NCBI RefSeq assembly: GCF_024808255.1
Contig: NZ_JANTYS010000023.1
Coordinates: forward strand, 1-54,722
DNA from: Mucilaginibacter dorajii
Lineage (GTDB): Bacteria > Bacteroidota > Bacteroidia > Sphingobacteriales > Sphingobacteriaceae
Direction: 5' to 3'
Length of the DNA: 54,722 nucleotides
Shown here: positions 9,191-15,932 of the stretch, piece after piece
How the letters are laid out: each line of letters begins with the position of its first letter
How positions within the stretch are numbered: the stretch's first letter is position 1
The notes under the pieces: model-generated
The model's database searches: none
What the model saw: the letters and a program-made list of their open reading frames with translations, nothing else
What the model was told of the DNA's origin: nothing
Position numbers and translations under genes: made by a program

Positions 9191-9334
9191 TTATTTTTAA
9201 TTGTTACTTTATGAATAATTATAAGCGCGGATAGTTTGGGGAGCGCTTATGCTGTTTGATCAACTAATTTCAAATTGGCGCAAAAGTAGCGTTTTGCATC
9301 TGTAAGATAAAGCTTTTTGTATCAAAATAGATGG

Positions 9335-9363
9335 TTTGTATTTAATTTATTTATTTAGCTTTG
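9335..9363 (+). promoter_or_regulatory. Promoter of the DHH phosphatase operon
   Basis: TTTG at 9335-9338, a 17-bp spacer and TAGCTTTG at 9356-9363 fit the Bacteroidota -33/-7 consensus. Transcription would start about 12 bp before the ATG at 9383. Confidence 0.6.
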
Positions 9364-9382
9364 CAACTCTTTTTTGAAATTG

Positions 9383-10393
9383 ATGTTAAATTTAGCCGCG
9401 CTTACAGAACTTTTAGCAAGCCCCAAAAAGATAGTGATCACTACCCATCATAAACCTGATGGTGATGCTATGGGCTCGTCTTTAGGTTTATATAATTATT
9501 TGATACAGCAGGGCCATCATACAACAGTTATTACCCCTACCGATTATCCCGATTTTTTAGCCTGGCTACCTGGTAATGAAGATGTTATCATCTATACCGA
9601 GCAGTTAGAAAAATCGGCCGAACTTATTGCCGCTGCCGAGCTTATTTTTTGCCTTGATTTTAACGCGTTAAGCCGCATCAATGAAATGGGCGTGTTGGTT
9701 GGCGATAGCAGCGCCTATAAGATCATGATAGATCATCACCTGGAGCCAGCCGATTTTGACGATTACAGGCATTGGGATATTAATGCTTGCGCGGCTGCAC
9801 AACTGGTATATGATTTTATTGTAAACCAGTTATACCATCCCGAACTGATCAATAAAGATGTAGCCACCTGCCTTTATACAGGCATCATGACAGACTCGGG
9901 ATCTTTCCGCTTGCCTAACACGTCATCCACGGTGCACCGCATAGTGGCCGATTTGATTGACGCAGGCGCGGTAAACTACCGCATTCATGAACTGGTATAC
10001 AATAGCGCATCAGAAAACCGTTTACGATTTTTAGGACATTGCCTGGCCAATTGCCTGGAAGTATTGCCCGAATACAATACCGCCATTATTGCCGTTAATA
10101 ATACCGACCTTAAAAAGTTTGATGTTAATACCGGCGATACTGAAGGCGTGGTAAACTATGCCTTATCAATGAGCAGTATTAAACTGGCGGCATTTATAGT
10201 TGAGCGCAGCGATAGGGTAAAACTTTCGTTACGATCAAAAGGTGAGTTTCCGGCAAATGAAATTTGTAAAAAGTATTTTGATGGCGGCGGTCACCGTAAT
10301 GCGGCCGGCGGTCATTCAGAAGGAACGCTTGAACATGTAGTAGAGAAATTTAAATCCATATTACCCGAATATAAAAAACTATTAAAACAATAA
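9383..10393 (+). CDS. nrnA: DHH family phosphoesterase, NrnA-type oligoribonuclease/pAp phosphatase
   Basis: A 336-residue protein. The DHH domain has HHKPDGDA (residues 22-29), D91 in LDFN and the DHH triad at 117-119 (MIDHHLEP). The C-terminal DHHA1 domain has GGGHRNAAGG. NrnA-type enzymes hydrolyse nano-RNAs and 3'-phosphoadenosine 5'-phosphate. An in-frame TTG lies 9 bases upstream, but I chose ATG 9383 because it gives the usual N-terminus and the right distance from the -7 box. The FKBP gene begins 1 base after the stop. Confidence 0.9.
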   Translation: MLNLAALTELLASPKKIVITTHHKPDGDAMGSSLGLYNYLIQQGHHTTVITPTDYPDFLAWLPGNEDVIIYTEQLEKSAELIAAAELIFCLDFNALSRINEMGVLVGDSSAYKIMIDHHLEPADFDDYRHWDINACAAAQLVYDFIVNQLYHPELINKDVATCLYTGIMTDSGSFRLPNTSSTVHRIVADLIDAGAVNYRIHELVYNSASENRLRFLGHCLANCLEVLPEYNTAIIAVNNTDLKKFDVNTGDTEGVVNYALSMSSIKLAAFIVERSDRVKLSLRSKGEFPANEICKKYFDGGGHRNAAGGHSEGTLEHVVEKFKSILPEYKKLLKQ

Positions 10394-10394
10394 A

Positions 10395-11375
10395 ATGAAA
10401 AGAAAATTAATGTTCTTGGCCATTGCTGCAACGGCGTTTGCAAGTTGCAACGGAGGCTTTAAAAAAGGCGACGCAGGTTTGCTTTACAACATCCACACAT
10501 CAAAAGGCGCACCTCACATTAAAGAAGGCGACTACGTAAGCCTTAATATGGTGATTAAAACCGATGGCGATTCTGTTTTATCAAACAGCTATGATGCAGG
10601 CCATCCTATTTTAATCCCGATGCAAAAATTACAGTCAAAAGGTGATATCATGGCTGGTATTGAAATGTTGGGCGAAGGCGATAGTGCCACCTTCAAAATC
10701 TCTACCGATTCGATATTTAAAGGTGGCGTACAACGTCCGCCAAATTTGAAAGGTAAATATTTAGTATTCCAGGTAGCTGTAGCCAAAGTAATTGCCAAAG
10801 GCGCATTAACTGAGCAGGTTTTCCGTGATAGGGTTCAGGCGTACATCAAAACCTTAACCGACGGCATGAAAGCAGCGGAGCCAGCTAAGATCAAAAAATA
10901 CATTGCCGATCATAACCTTAAAGTAACTACTACGCCATCTGGCCTAAATTATGTAATTACCCAGCCAGGTACGGGACCAACACTTGCCGCACATGATACT
11001 GCGGTAGTAAATTACACAGGTAGACTTCCAAGCGGTAAAATATTTGAAACCAGCGTTAAAGAGGTTGCCATTAAAGAAAAACAACCTATGGAACCAGGCC
11101 GCCAGTATGCTCCTATCCGTATCCCGGTTGGCGAAGGCCGTGTAATACCAGGATGGGACGAAGGTTTGCAGTTAATGAATAAAGGATCAAAAATAACATT
11201 GGTTATCCCTTCTGATATTGCGTATAAAGATCAGGGTGCCGGCAATTTAATTGGCCCATACACCCCAATTATTTTTGAAATGGAATTGATTGACATTGTT
11301 AAGCCAAATCCAAACGCGCCTAAACCGGCGGTTATGCCACAAATGGCACCGCCAACGGCACCAACAACAAAATAA
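10395..11375 (+). CDS. FKBP-type peptidyl-prolyl isomerase lipoprotein
   Basis: A 326-residue protein with a lipoprotein signal (cysteine at residue 18 in ATAFASCNGG). There are two FKBP-like regions: a degenerate one at about 30-135 and a canonical one at about 180-305 (VVNYTGRLPSGKIFETS, GRVIPGWDEGLQLM, ITLVIPSDIAYKDQG). The C-terminus is Pro-rich. FKBPs catalyse cis-trans isomerisation of prolyl bonds; this one probably acts in the cell envelope. It is translationally close to the DHH gene, and a paralogue follows at 11434. Confidence 0.93.
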   Translation: MKRKLMFLAIAATAFASCNGGFKKGDAGLLYNIHTSKGAPHIKEGDYVSLNMVIKTDGDSVLSNSYDAGHPILIPMQKLQSKGDIMAGIEMLGEGDSATFKISTDSIFKGGVQRPPNLKGKYLVFQVAVAKVIAKGALTEQVFRDRVQAYIKTLTDGMKAAEPAKIKKYIADHNLKVTTTPSGLNYVITQPGTGPTLAAHDTAVVNYTGRLPSGKIFETSVKEVAIKEKQPMEPGRQYAPIRIPVGEGRVIPGWDEGLQLMNKGSKITLVIPSDIAYKDQGAGNLIGPYTPIIFEMELIDIVKPNPNAPKPAVMPQMAPPTAPTTK

Positions 11376-11390
11376 TTAAAATAGCTTTTA

Positions 11391-11426
11391 TAGCCTTCCC
11401 AACTGCTGTTGGGAAGGCTTTTTTAT
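11391..11426 (+). terminator. Terminator-like hairpin between the two FKBP genes
   Basis: AGCCTTCCCAAC pairs perfectly with GTTGGGAAGGCT around a 4-base loop, then TTTTTTATT. It ends 8 bases before the next start codon, leaving no room for a separate promoter downstream of it. Confidence 0.9.
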
Positions 11427-11433
11427 TACTACT

Positions 11434-12423
11434 ATGAAGAAAACATTCTATTTCTTAGCATCCTTACTTGGTATGCTTAATTTAGGTGCGCATGCGCAGA
11501 ATGGTATGCAAACCAGGCCAAATGGCGCGCAATACCAGATTTTTACACACAACACCGGCGAAAAAGTAAAACAGAATGATGTTATTACTTTTAACTATAT
11601 CCAGATGACCGACAAGGACTCTGTATTATTTAGTTCTTACGTGGCGGGCCATACTGTGCAGGCACAAATACACCCATCACAAAGCGTAGCCGATTTGATG
11701 GATATATTTCCCTTGCTTACGCTTAATGATAGTGCAAAAGTAAAAGTACCTACAGATTCTATCTTTAAAGGTCACGAGGAGGCTCGTCCACCGTTTTTCC
11801 CTAAAGGGAGCAACCTTACCTTTATTATTAAAATAACTAAGGTACAAAGCCTGCAGGAGGCCATGGACGAGCGGAATGCAGCTATTGCAAAGCAAAAGCA
11901 ACAGGAGTCTGTTGATGCCAATAACTACATTACAGCAAATAAGCTAACTCCTGTAACTACAGCATCAGGTTTAAAATATATTGTTACCAAACCCTCTGCA
12001 TTGCGTAAGCCATTGCCGGGCGATACCGTGCTGGTAAATTATGTGGGTAGCTTAACAAACGGAACGGTATTTGACTCCAGCATCGAAAAAGTTGCGAAAG
12101 CCGCCGGTCTTGACCAGCCCGGTCGCCCATATGAGCCCATAAGCGTGGTGTTGGGCGAAGGACGGGTTATCCCCGGCTGGGAAGAGGGTTTAGCACTTTT
12201 ACATGAAGGTTCAACAGCTAAATTTATTGTTCCTTCAAGCCTTGGTTATGGCGAAAAAGGTGGTGGCGCAGTGATCCCCCCTTATGCAACTCTTGTGTTC
12301 GACCTGGAGATTGTAAAAATAAAACCAACCAAACACGCCGCGGTGGCTGCAAAACCAGGTGTTAAGCACCCGGCTAAAAAAGGCACCGCCAAAAAAACAG
12401 GTGTAAGTAAAAAGAAAAATTAA
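11434..12423 (+). CDS. FKBP-type peptidyl-prolyl isomerase, exported
   Basis: A 329-residue paralogue of the previous protein, with a Sec signal ending near GAHAQ and no lipobox. It has the same two-region build: a degenerate FKBP region (about 35-135) and a canonical one (about 180-300; VLVNYVGSLTNGTVFDSS, GRVIPGWEEGLALL, SLGYGEKGGGAVIPPYATL). The C-terminus is a Lys/Ala/Pro tail. It probably folds or holds envelope proteins. The gene is separated from its paralogue by a strong terminator hairpin, so its expression may depend on read-through or a promoter inside the upstream gene. Confidence 0.93.
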   Translation: MKKTFYFLASLLGMLNLGAHAQNGMQTRPNGAQYQIFTHNTGEKVKQNDVITFNYIQMTDKDSVLFSSYVAGHTVQAQIHPSQSVADLMDIFPLLTLNDSAKVKVPTDSIFKGHEEARPPFFPKGSNLTFIIKITKVQSLQEAMDERNAAIAKQKQQESVDANNYITANKLTPVTTASGLKYIVTKPSALRKPLPGDTVLVNYVGSLTNGTVFDSSIEKVAKAAGLDQPGRPYEPISVVLGEGRVIPGWEEGLALLHEGSTAKFIVPSSLGYGEKGGGAVIPPYATLVFDLEIVKIKPTKHAAVAAKPGVKHPAKKGTAKKTGVSKKKN

Positions 12424-12427
12424 CCTT

Positions 12428-12465
12428 AAAGCCTTCTGCCAAAAACAGGGGGCTTTTTTATTTTT
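12428..12465 (+). terminator. Probable terminator after the second FKBP gene
   Basis: AAAGCC pairs with GGCTTT with an inner CTG/CAG, followed by TTTTATTTTT. The T-run overlaps the TATTTTTG box before tatD. Confidence 0.55.
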
Positions 12466-12466
12466 G
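12459..12466 (+). promoter_or_regulatory. Candidate -7 box of tatD
   Basis: TATTTTTG fits TAnnTTTG and ends 4 bases before the ATG, so the transcript would start at the start codon (leaderless). It could instead be only the terminator T-tract. Confidence 0.3.
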
Positions 12467-12470
12467 CAGC

Positions 12471-13238
12471 ATGGTATTAACCGACACGCATACCCATCTT
12501 TATTACGAAACCGCTGCGGATAAACGCGCGGCACTTGTACAGCGCTGCCTTGATAACGATATCAGCCGTTTGTTTTTGCCCTGTGTAGATGCAGCATCGG
12601 TGCCACTGATTTACAACCTGGTAAAGGCGTATCCTCATTTATGCTATCCGATGCTTGGCTTGCATCCCTGCTCGGTAAAACCCGGCTGGGAAACCGAACT
12701 GGCAGCTATTAAAGACGCTCATCAGCAAAATAAAATTTATGCCATAGGCGAGATCGGGATAGATCTGTATTGGGATAAAACTTATCTCGATGGGCAGATA
12801 GAAGCTTTTCGCACACAAATCAACTGGGCAAAAAGCTTAAAATTACCTATAGTGATCCACTGCCGAGACGCATTTGACGAAGTGTATAGTGTATTACAAC
12901 AGGAAAATGACGACGATCTTCATGGAATTTTCCATTGCTTTGGCGGCACTGTAAATCAGGCTCAAAAGGTAATAGATCTGGGTTTTTACCTGGGCATAGG
13001 CGGCGTAGTTACCTATAAAAACGCCGGGCTGGATAAAGTTGTGGCCGAAATTGACCTTAAACATATAGTTTTAGAAACAGATTCTCCGTACCTTACGCCC
13101 GTTCCGTTCAGGGGTAAACCTAATGAAAGTTCGTACTTGATTTACATTGCCCAAAAAGTGGCGGATCTGCACCAAACCAGTGTAGAGGAGGTAGCTTACA
13201 TTACTACCCAAAACTCAAAACTGGTATTTGGTATATAA
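12471..13238 (+). CDS. tatD: TatD family metal-dependent hydrolase
   Basis: A 255-residue TIM-barrel hydrolase. Metal ligands are visible as D-T-H7-T-H9 at the N-terminus, E in AIGEIGIDLYWD, H in PIVIHCRDA and HGIFHCFGG, and D in VLETDSPYLTP. TatD proteins are 3'-5' exonucleases or deoxyribonucleases with roles in DNA repair and RNA quality control. The length is normal. It lies 47 bp after the FKBP gene and 38 bp before ansA. Confidence 0.93.
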   Translation: MVLTDTHTHLYYETAADKRAALVQRCLDNDISRLFLPCVDAASVPLIYNLVKAYPHLCYPMLGLHPCSVKPGWETELAAIKDAHQQNKIYAIGEIGIDLYWDKTYLDGQIEAFRTQINWAKSLKLPIVIHCRDAFDEVYSVLQQENDDDLHGIFHCFGGTVNQAQKVIDLGFYLGIGGVVTYKNAGLDKVVAEIDLKHIVLETDSPYLTPVPFRGKPNESSYLIYIAQKVADLHQTSVEEVAYITTQNSKLVFGI

Positions 13239-13276
13239 CTAATTGTAATGAATTTACACTCCATAAACCCTAATTC

Positions 13277-14299
13277 ATGAGTCAGATACTAATCATCTAT
13301 ACCGGTGGTACCATAGGTATGATGAGTGACCCTATAACCAAAGTGCTCAAGCCTATCAATTTTGAGCAGATAATGGATAACGTTCCTGAACTGGAAAAAC
13401 TTAACTGTAAAATTAAGGTGCACTCTTTTGAGGAGATCATCGATTCATCAAACATGAACCCGGCTATCTGGAGCGAGTTGGCGGGGTTAATTGAAGCTAA
13501 TTATCATGAGAATGATGGTTTTGTGATTCTTCACGGATCAGATACCATGGCCTATACCGCATCGGCATTGAGCTTTATGCTCGAAAACCTGGGCAAACCC
13601 ATCATATTTACCGGTTCGCAATTGCCTATTAGCGCTATCCGCACCGATGCGAAGGAAAACCTGATGACGGCCATTGAAATTGCCAAAGCCAAAAAGAATG
13701 ACCGTGCGCGCGTGCCCGAAGTTTGTATTTACTTTGATTACAAGCTCTTTCGTGGTAACCGAGCCTTTAAATATAATTCATCAAAATTTGAGGCTTTCCG
13801 CTCACCAAATTACCCTATCCTGGCCGAGTCGGGCGTGCATCTGCGCTTCAGCGCAAATGATATCAGGCACCCCCAGGACGGTGAAGAACTGATCATCCAC
13901 AATAACCTCATCAGCGATGTTGCCGTATTGAAACTTTACCCTGGCATTGGCCAAAAAGTTGTTGAAGCTATTTTAAACTCCGATGTACGTGGTGTAGTAA
14001 TGGAAACATTTGGTGCCGGTAATACCACTACCGACGATTGGTTTTTAAACTTGCTTGAAAAAGCTATTAAAGATGGTAAAGTGATTGTTGATATTTCCCA
14101 GTGTAAAGTTGGGACTGTTGAGCTTGGCCGCTATGAAACCAGCAAACAACTGAAAGACATGGGTATAGCCAGCGGTTACGACATGACTTTTGAATCGGCA
14201 GTAACCAAAATGATGTACCTCCTTGGCGAGTTTGATGACCCGGCCCTGGTAAAGCAATACATGGAGCAGGATTTGAGGGGCGAGATAACGGTGAGTTAG
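13277..14299 (+). CDS. ansA: Type I (cytoplasmic) L-asparaginase
   Basis: A 340-residue protein without a signal peptide, matching AnsA. The first catalytic Thr is T12 in IIYTGGTIGMM, and the second motif is VILHGSDTMAY near residues 83-93. The C-terminal half has VVMETFGAGNTTTD. The enzyme hydrolyses L-asparagine to aspartate and ammonia in the cytoplasm. It is the last gene before a 590-bp repeat-filled gap. Confidence 0.94.
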   Translation: MSQILIIYTGGTIGMMSDPITKVLKPINFEQIMDNVPELEKLNCKIKVHSFEEIIDSSNMNPAIWSELAGLIEANYHENDGFVILHGSDTMAYTASALSFMLENLGKPIIFTGSQLPISAIRTDAKENLMTAIEIAKAKKNDRARVPEVCIYFDYKLFRGNRAFKYNSSKFEAFRSPNYPILAESGVHLRFSANDIRHPQDGEELIIHNNLISDVAVLKLYPGIGQKVVEAILNSDVRGVVMETFGAGNTTTDDWFLNLLEKAIKDGKVIVDISQCKVGTVELGRYETSKQLKDMGIASGYDMTFESAVTKMMYLLGEFDDPALVKQYMEQDLRGEITVS

Positions 14300-14334
14300 G
14301 CGAGGTTATATCCGATAGTTAGTCCTAACGGCCC

Positions 14335-14582
14335 GCCGCGCGTCATTGCGAGGAGTAAAATCCGCGGACGGTGAAGGTGGAAATGACGTTAATAATAAAA
14401 AGAGGGTCATGCTGAGCTTGTCGAAGCACGCGGGCGAAGGCCTCTACGCGCGCCCTTCGACAGGCTCAGGGTGACCGGCCCTCGCTCGCAGAAATCAAAT
14501 ACGTTATGGGTAGGCACGAAGCAATCGCGAACTGCGCAAATCCGCCCTTTAGAGTATGAGATTGCTTCGTGCCTTATAATGA
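14335..14582. repeat. Cluster of dispersed palindromic repeats
   Basis: There are three unit types. One begins CGTCATTGCGAGGAG and ends GGAAATGACG (14339-14385). A long palindrome runs over 14406-14475 (GTCATGCTGAGC / GCTCAGGGTGAC with TGTCGAAG / CTTCGACA). A third (14508-14582) has GGCACGAAGCAATCGCGAAC opposite GATTGCTTCGTGCC. The third type recurs at 26550-26722, showing a dispersed family. No gene is supported here. Confidence 0.75.
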
Positions 14583-14621
14583 CGTCCATGTAAGTTATTG
14601 ATTATCAAATATGTTTTTTTG

Positions 14622-14708
14622 TAGAGACGCAATATTTTGCGTCTCTAGCTATACAGAGCGGATTTGCGTGGTGCATTTGCACGCGGGAGACGCAAAATGT
14701 TGCGTCTC
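14622..14708. repeat. GAGACGCAA palindrome pair
   Basis: TAGAGACGCAA/TTGCGTCTCTA forms a hairpin at 14622-14647, and GAGACGCAA/TTGCGTCTC a second at 14687-14708. The rest of the gap to 14880 holds another CAATGACATGGTGGACTTG repeat and nothing coding. Confidence 0.75.
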
Positions 14709-14892
14709 TACACAAGCGCGTTAACGATGTCATCACTGTTTTTTTCAGGTTACCCTGATGGATACTCGCAATGACATGGTGGACTTGCCATGGGTATGAC
14801 GCAATCCCAGATAAGTAGATGCGCTTGCCCCTATATAATTCGGGATTGCTTCATCGTTCCTCCTCAATGACGGATTCATATAAAAACACCTA

Positions 14893-15249
14893 TCAGTCAA
14901 CTATTCCCGCATCCAACTCCTCAAAATAAGAGATGATCAATGATTTCATGAGCATTTCCTGTTCAAGGATGGTATAGGCGGGGATAACTTTTATACGCTT
15001 CCAATGCGGCCAGCCGTCCTGGTCAAGGCCTTCCAACTCGTAAAAGCCCATCATACTTAGTAGCTTGCAATTGGCAATATGCATCAGTTCTTCTTTTTGG
15101 CGTTTGCTGAATTTGCGTGGCCCCTGGCCCAGTTCCTGTACACCTATCAAAAACAACATCACCTTAAGGTCGGGTTTCTCGTTATCAAAATCCTCGGCAA
15201 TGCGGTTTTGCAGCGCACTCCACTTTAAATTAATTTCTGCCGGCTTCAT
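14893..15249 (-). CDS. Conserved-looking hypothetical protein, 118 aa
   Basis: A soluble, mixed charged protein (KPAEINLKWSALQNRIAEDF, then LKVMLFLIGVQELGQGPRKFSKRQKEELMHIA). I recognise no domain, though its composition and length look like a genuine conserved Bacteroidota protein. An in-frame TTG lies 9 bases upstream; ATG 15249 is the more likely start. It is monocistronic, with repeats on both sides. Confidence 0.7.
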   Translation of the reverse strand: MKPAEINLKWSALQNRIAEDFDNEKPDLKVMLFLIGVQELGQGPRKFSKRQKEELMHIANCKLLSMMGFYELEGLDQDGWPHWKRIKVIPAYTILEQEMLMKSLIISYFEELDAGIVD

Positions 15250-15267
15250 ATGGGGCAAAGATAAGTT

Positions 15268-15440
15268 AGTTCATGGTTGATGGTTCATAGATCATGGCAA
15301 AATGTTATTTTAGTTCATGGTTGATGGTCATAGATCATTGTAAAGTGTTTTTTGGATGATTTCGATTCAGCCCCAATGTAAAGAAACTAATCGCCGCCAA
15401 CCGAAGCTGCCATGATCTATGAACCATCAACTATGAACTT
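15268..15440. repeat. Word-repeat element (TTCATGGTTGATGG family), inverted arms
   Basis: AGTTCATGGTTGATGG, then CATAGATCATGG, occurs twice (15268-15297 and 15311-15338). The complement CATGATCTATGAACCATC / AACTATGAACTT occurs at 15410-15440. The architecture is the same as the GTGAGTTTT and GAGTCAAGAATC elements in this window, but with different words. Confidence 0.7.
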
Positions 15441-15485
15441 ATCATTATTGTTACAATGTTGCATTAAAATCATCGTTTTATTGCT

Positions 15486-15493
15486 TACTTTTG
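15486..15493 (+). promoter_or_regulatory. Candidate -7 box upstream of the metal-related pair
   Basis: TACTTTTG fits TAnnTTTG and would give a leader of about 20 bases before the GTG at 15521. A TTG at 15459-15461 is 24 bases upstream, slightly far for a -33 element. Confidence 0.4.
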
Positions 15494-15520
15494 TGATATC
15501 CTGTAAAAAAGGGTGTTGAC

Positions 15521-15853
15521 GTGAAGAAAAATAAATTGAATATTATTTATTCGTGGCTGTTATTGGTTTGCTTTGTGGCAGGTCAGTATATGGTCTATTC
15601 GCACCAGCACCAGCTTGTAAAAAGCATTTCAAAAACGGCATCGTTAACCAATAACGACCATGCGCCACAAACAACCGTAAAGGAAAAATGCGATATGTGC
15701 GATGCCATGCATCATACGTTCGCGGTAATTGATACCCCTTTATATGCTACTCCACAGCAGGCCGTAATACAAGTTTTTAACTCTTGTAATTACGATTTTG
15801 TAAGCATGTCGCTTGTGCTGGCCGCCGGCCGCGCCCCTCCTGTAATTTCATAA
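15521..15853 (+). CDS. Small Cys/His-rich exported protein upstream of a TonB receptor
   Basis: A 110-residue protein beginning at GTG 15521 with one N-terminal membrane segment or signal (residues 7-25). After it come SHQHQL and then KCDMCDAMHHTF, a CxxC plus His cluster suited to metal binding. No family assigned. The next gene, 80 bp downstream, is a TonB-dependent receptor, and the leader suggests co-transcription. I infer a metal-related role for the pair. Confidence 0.6.
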   Translation: MKKNKLNIIYSWLLLVCFVAGQYMVYSHQHQLVKSISKTASLTNNDHAPQTTVKEKCDMCDAMHHTFAVIDTPLYATPQQAVIQVFNSCNYDFVSMSLVLAAGRAPPVIS

Positions 15854-15932
15854 CAATTTCTATCCTGTTATCATTTTTTACAAACAAAGCCGTTCTACAA
15901 ACGGTGTTTATTGAATTTTCAATTTATTCGTT

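Noticed and set aside
14407..14589. Minus-strand gene of 60 residues
   Set aside because: The translation follows the dispersed palindromes and has no independent support.
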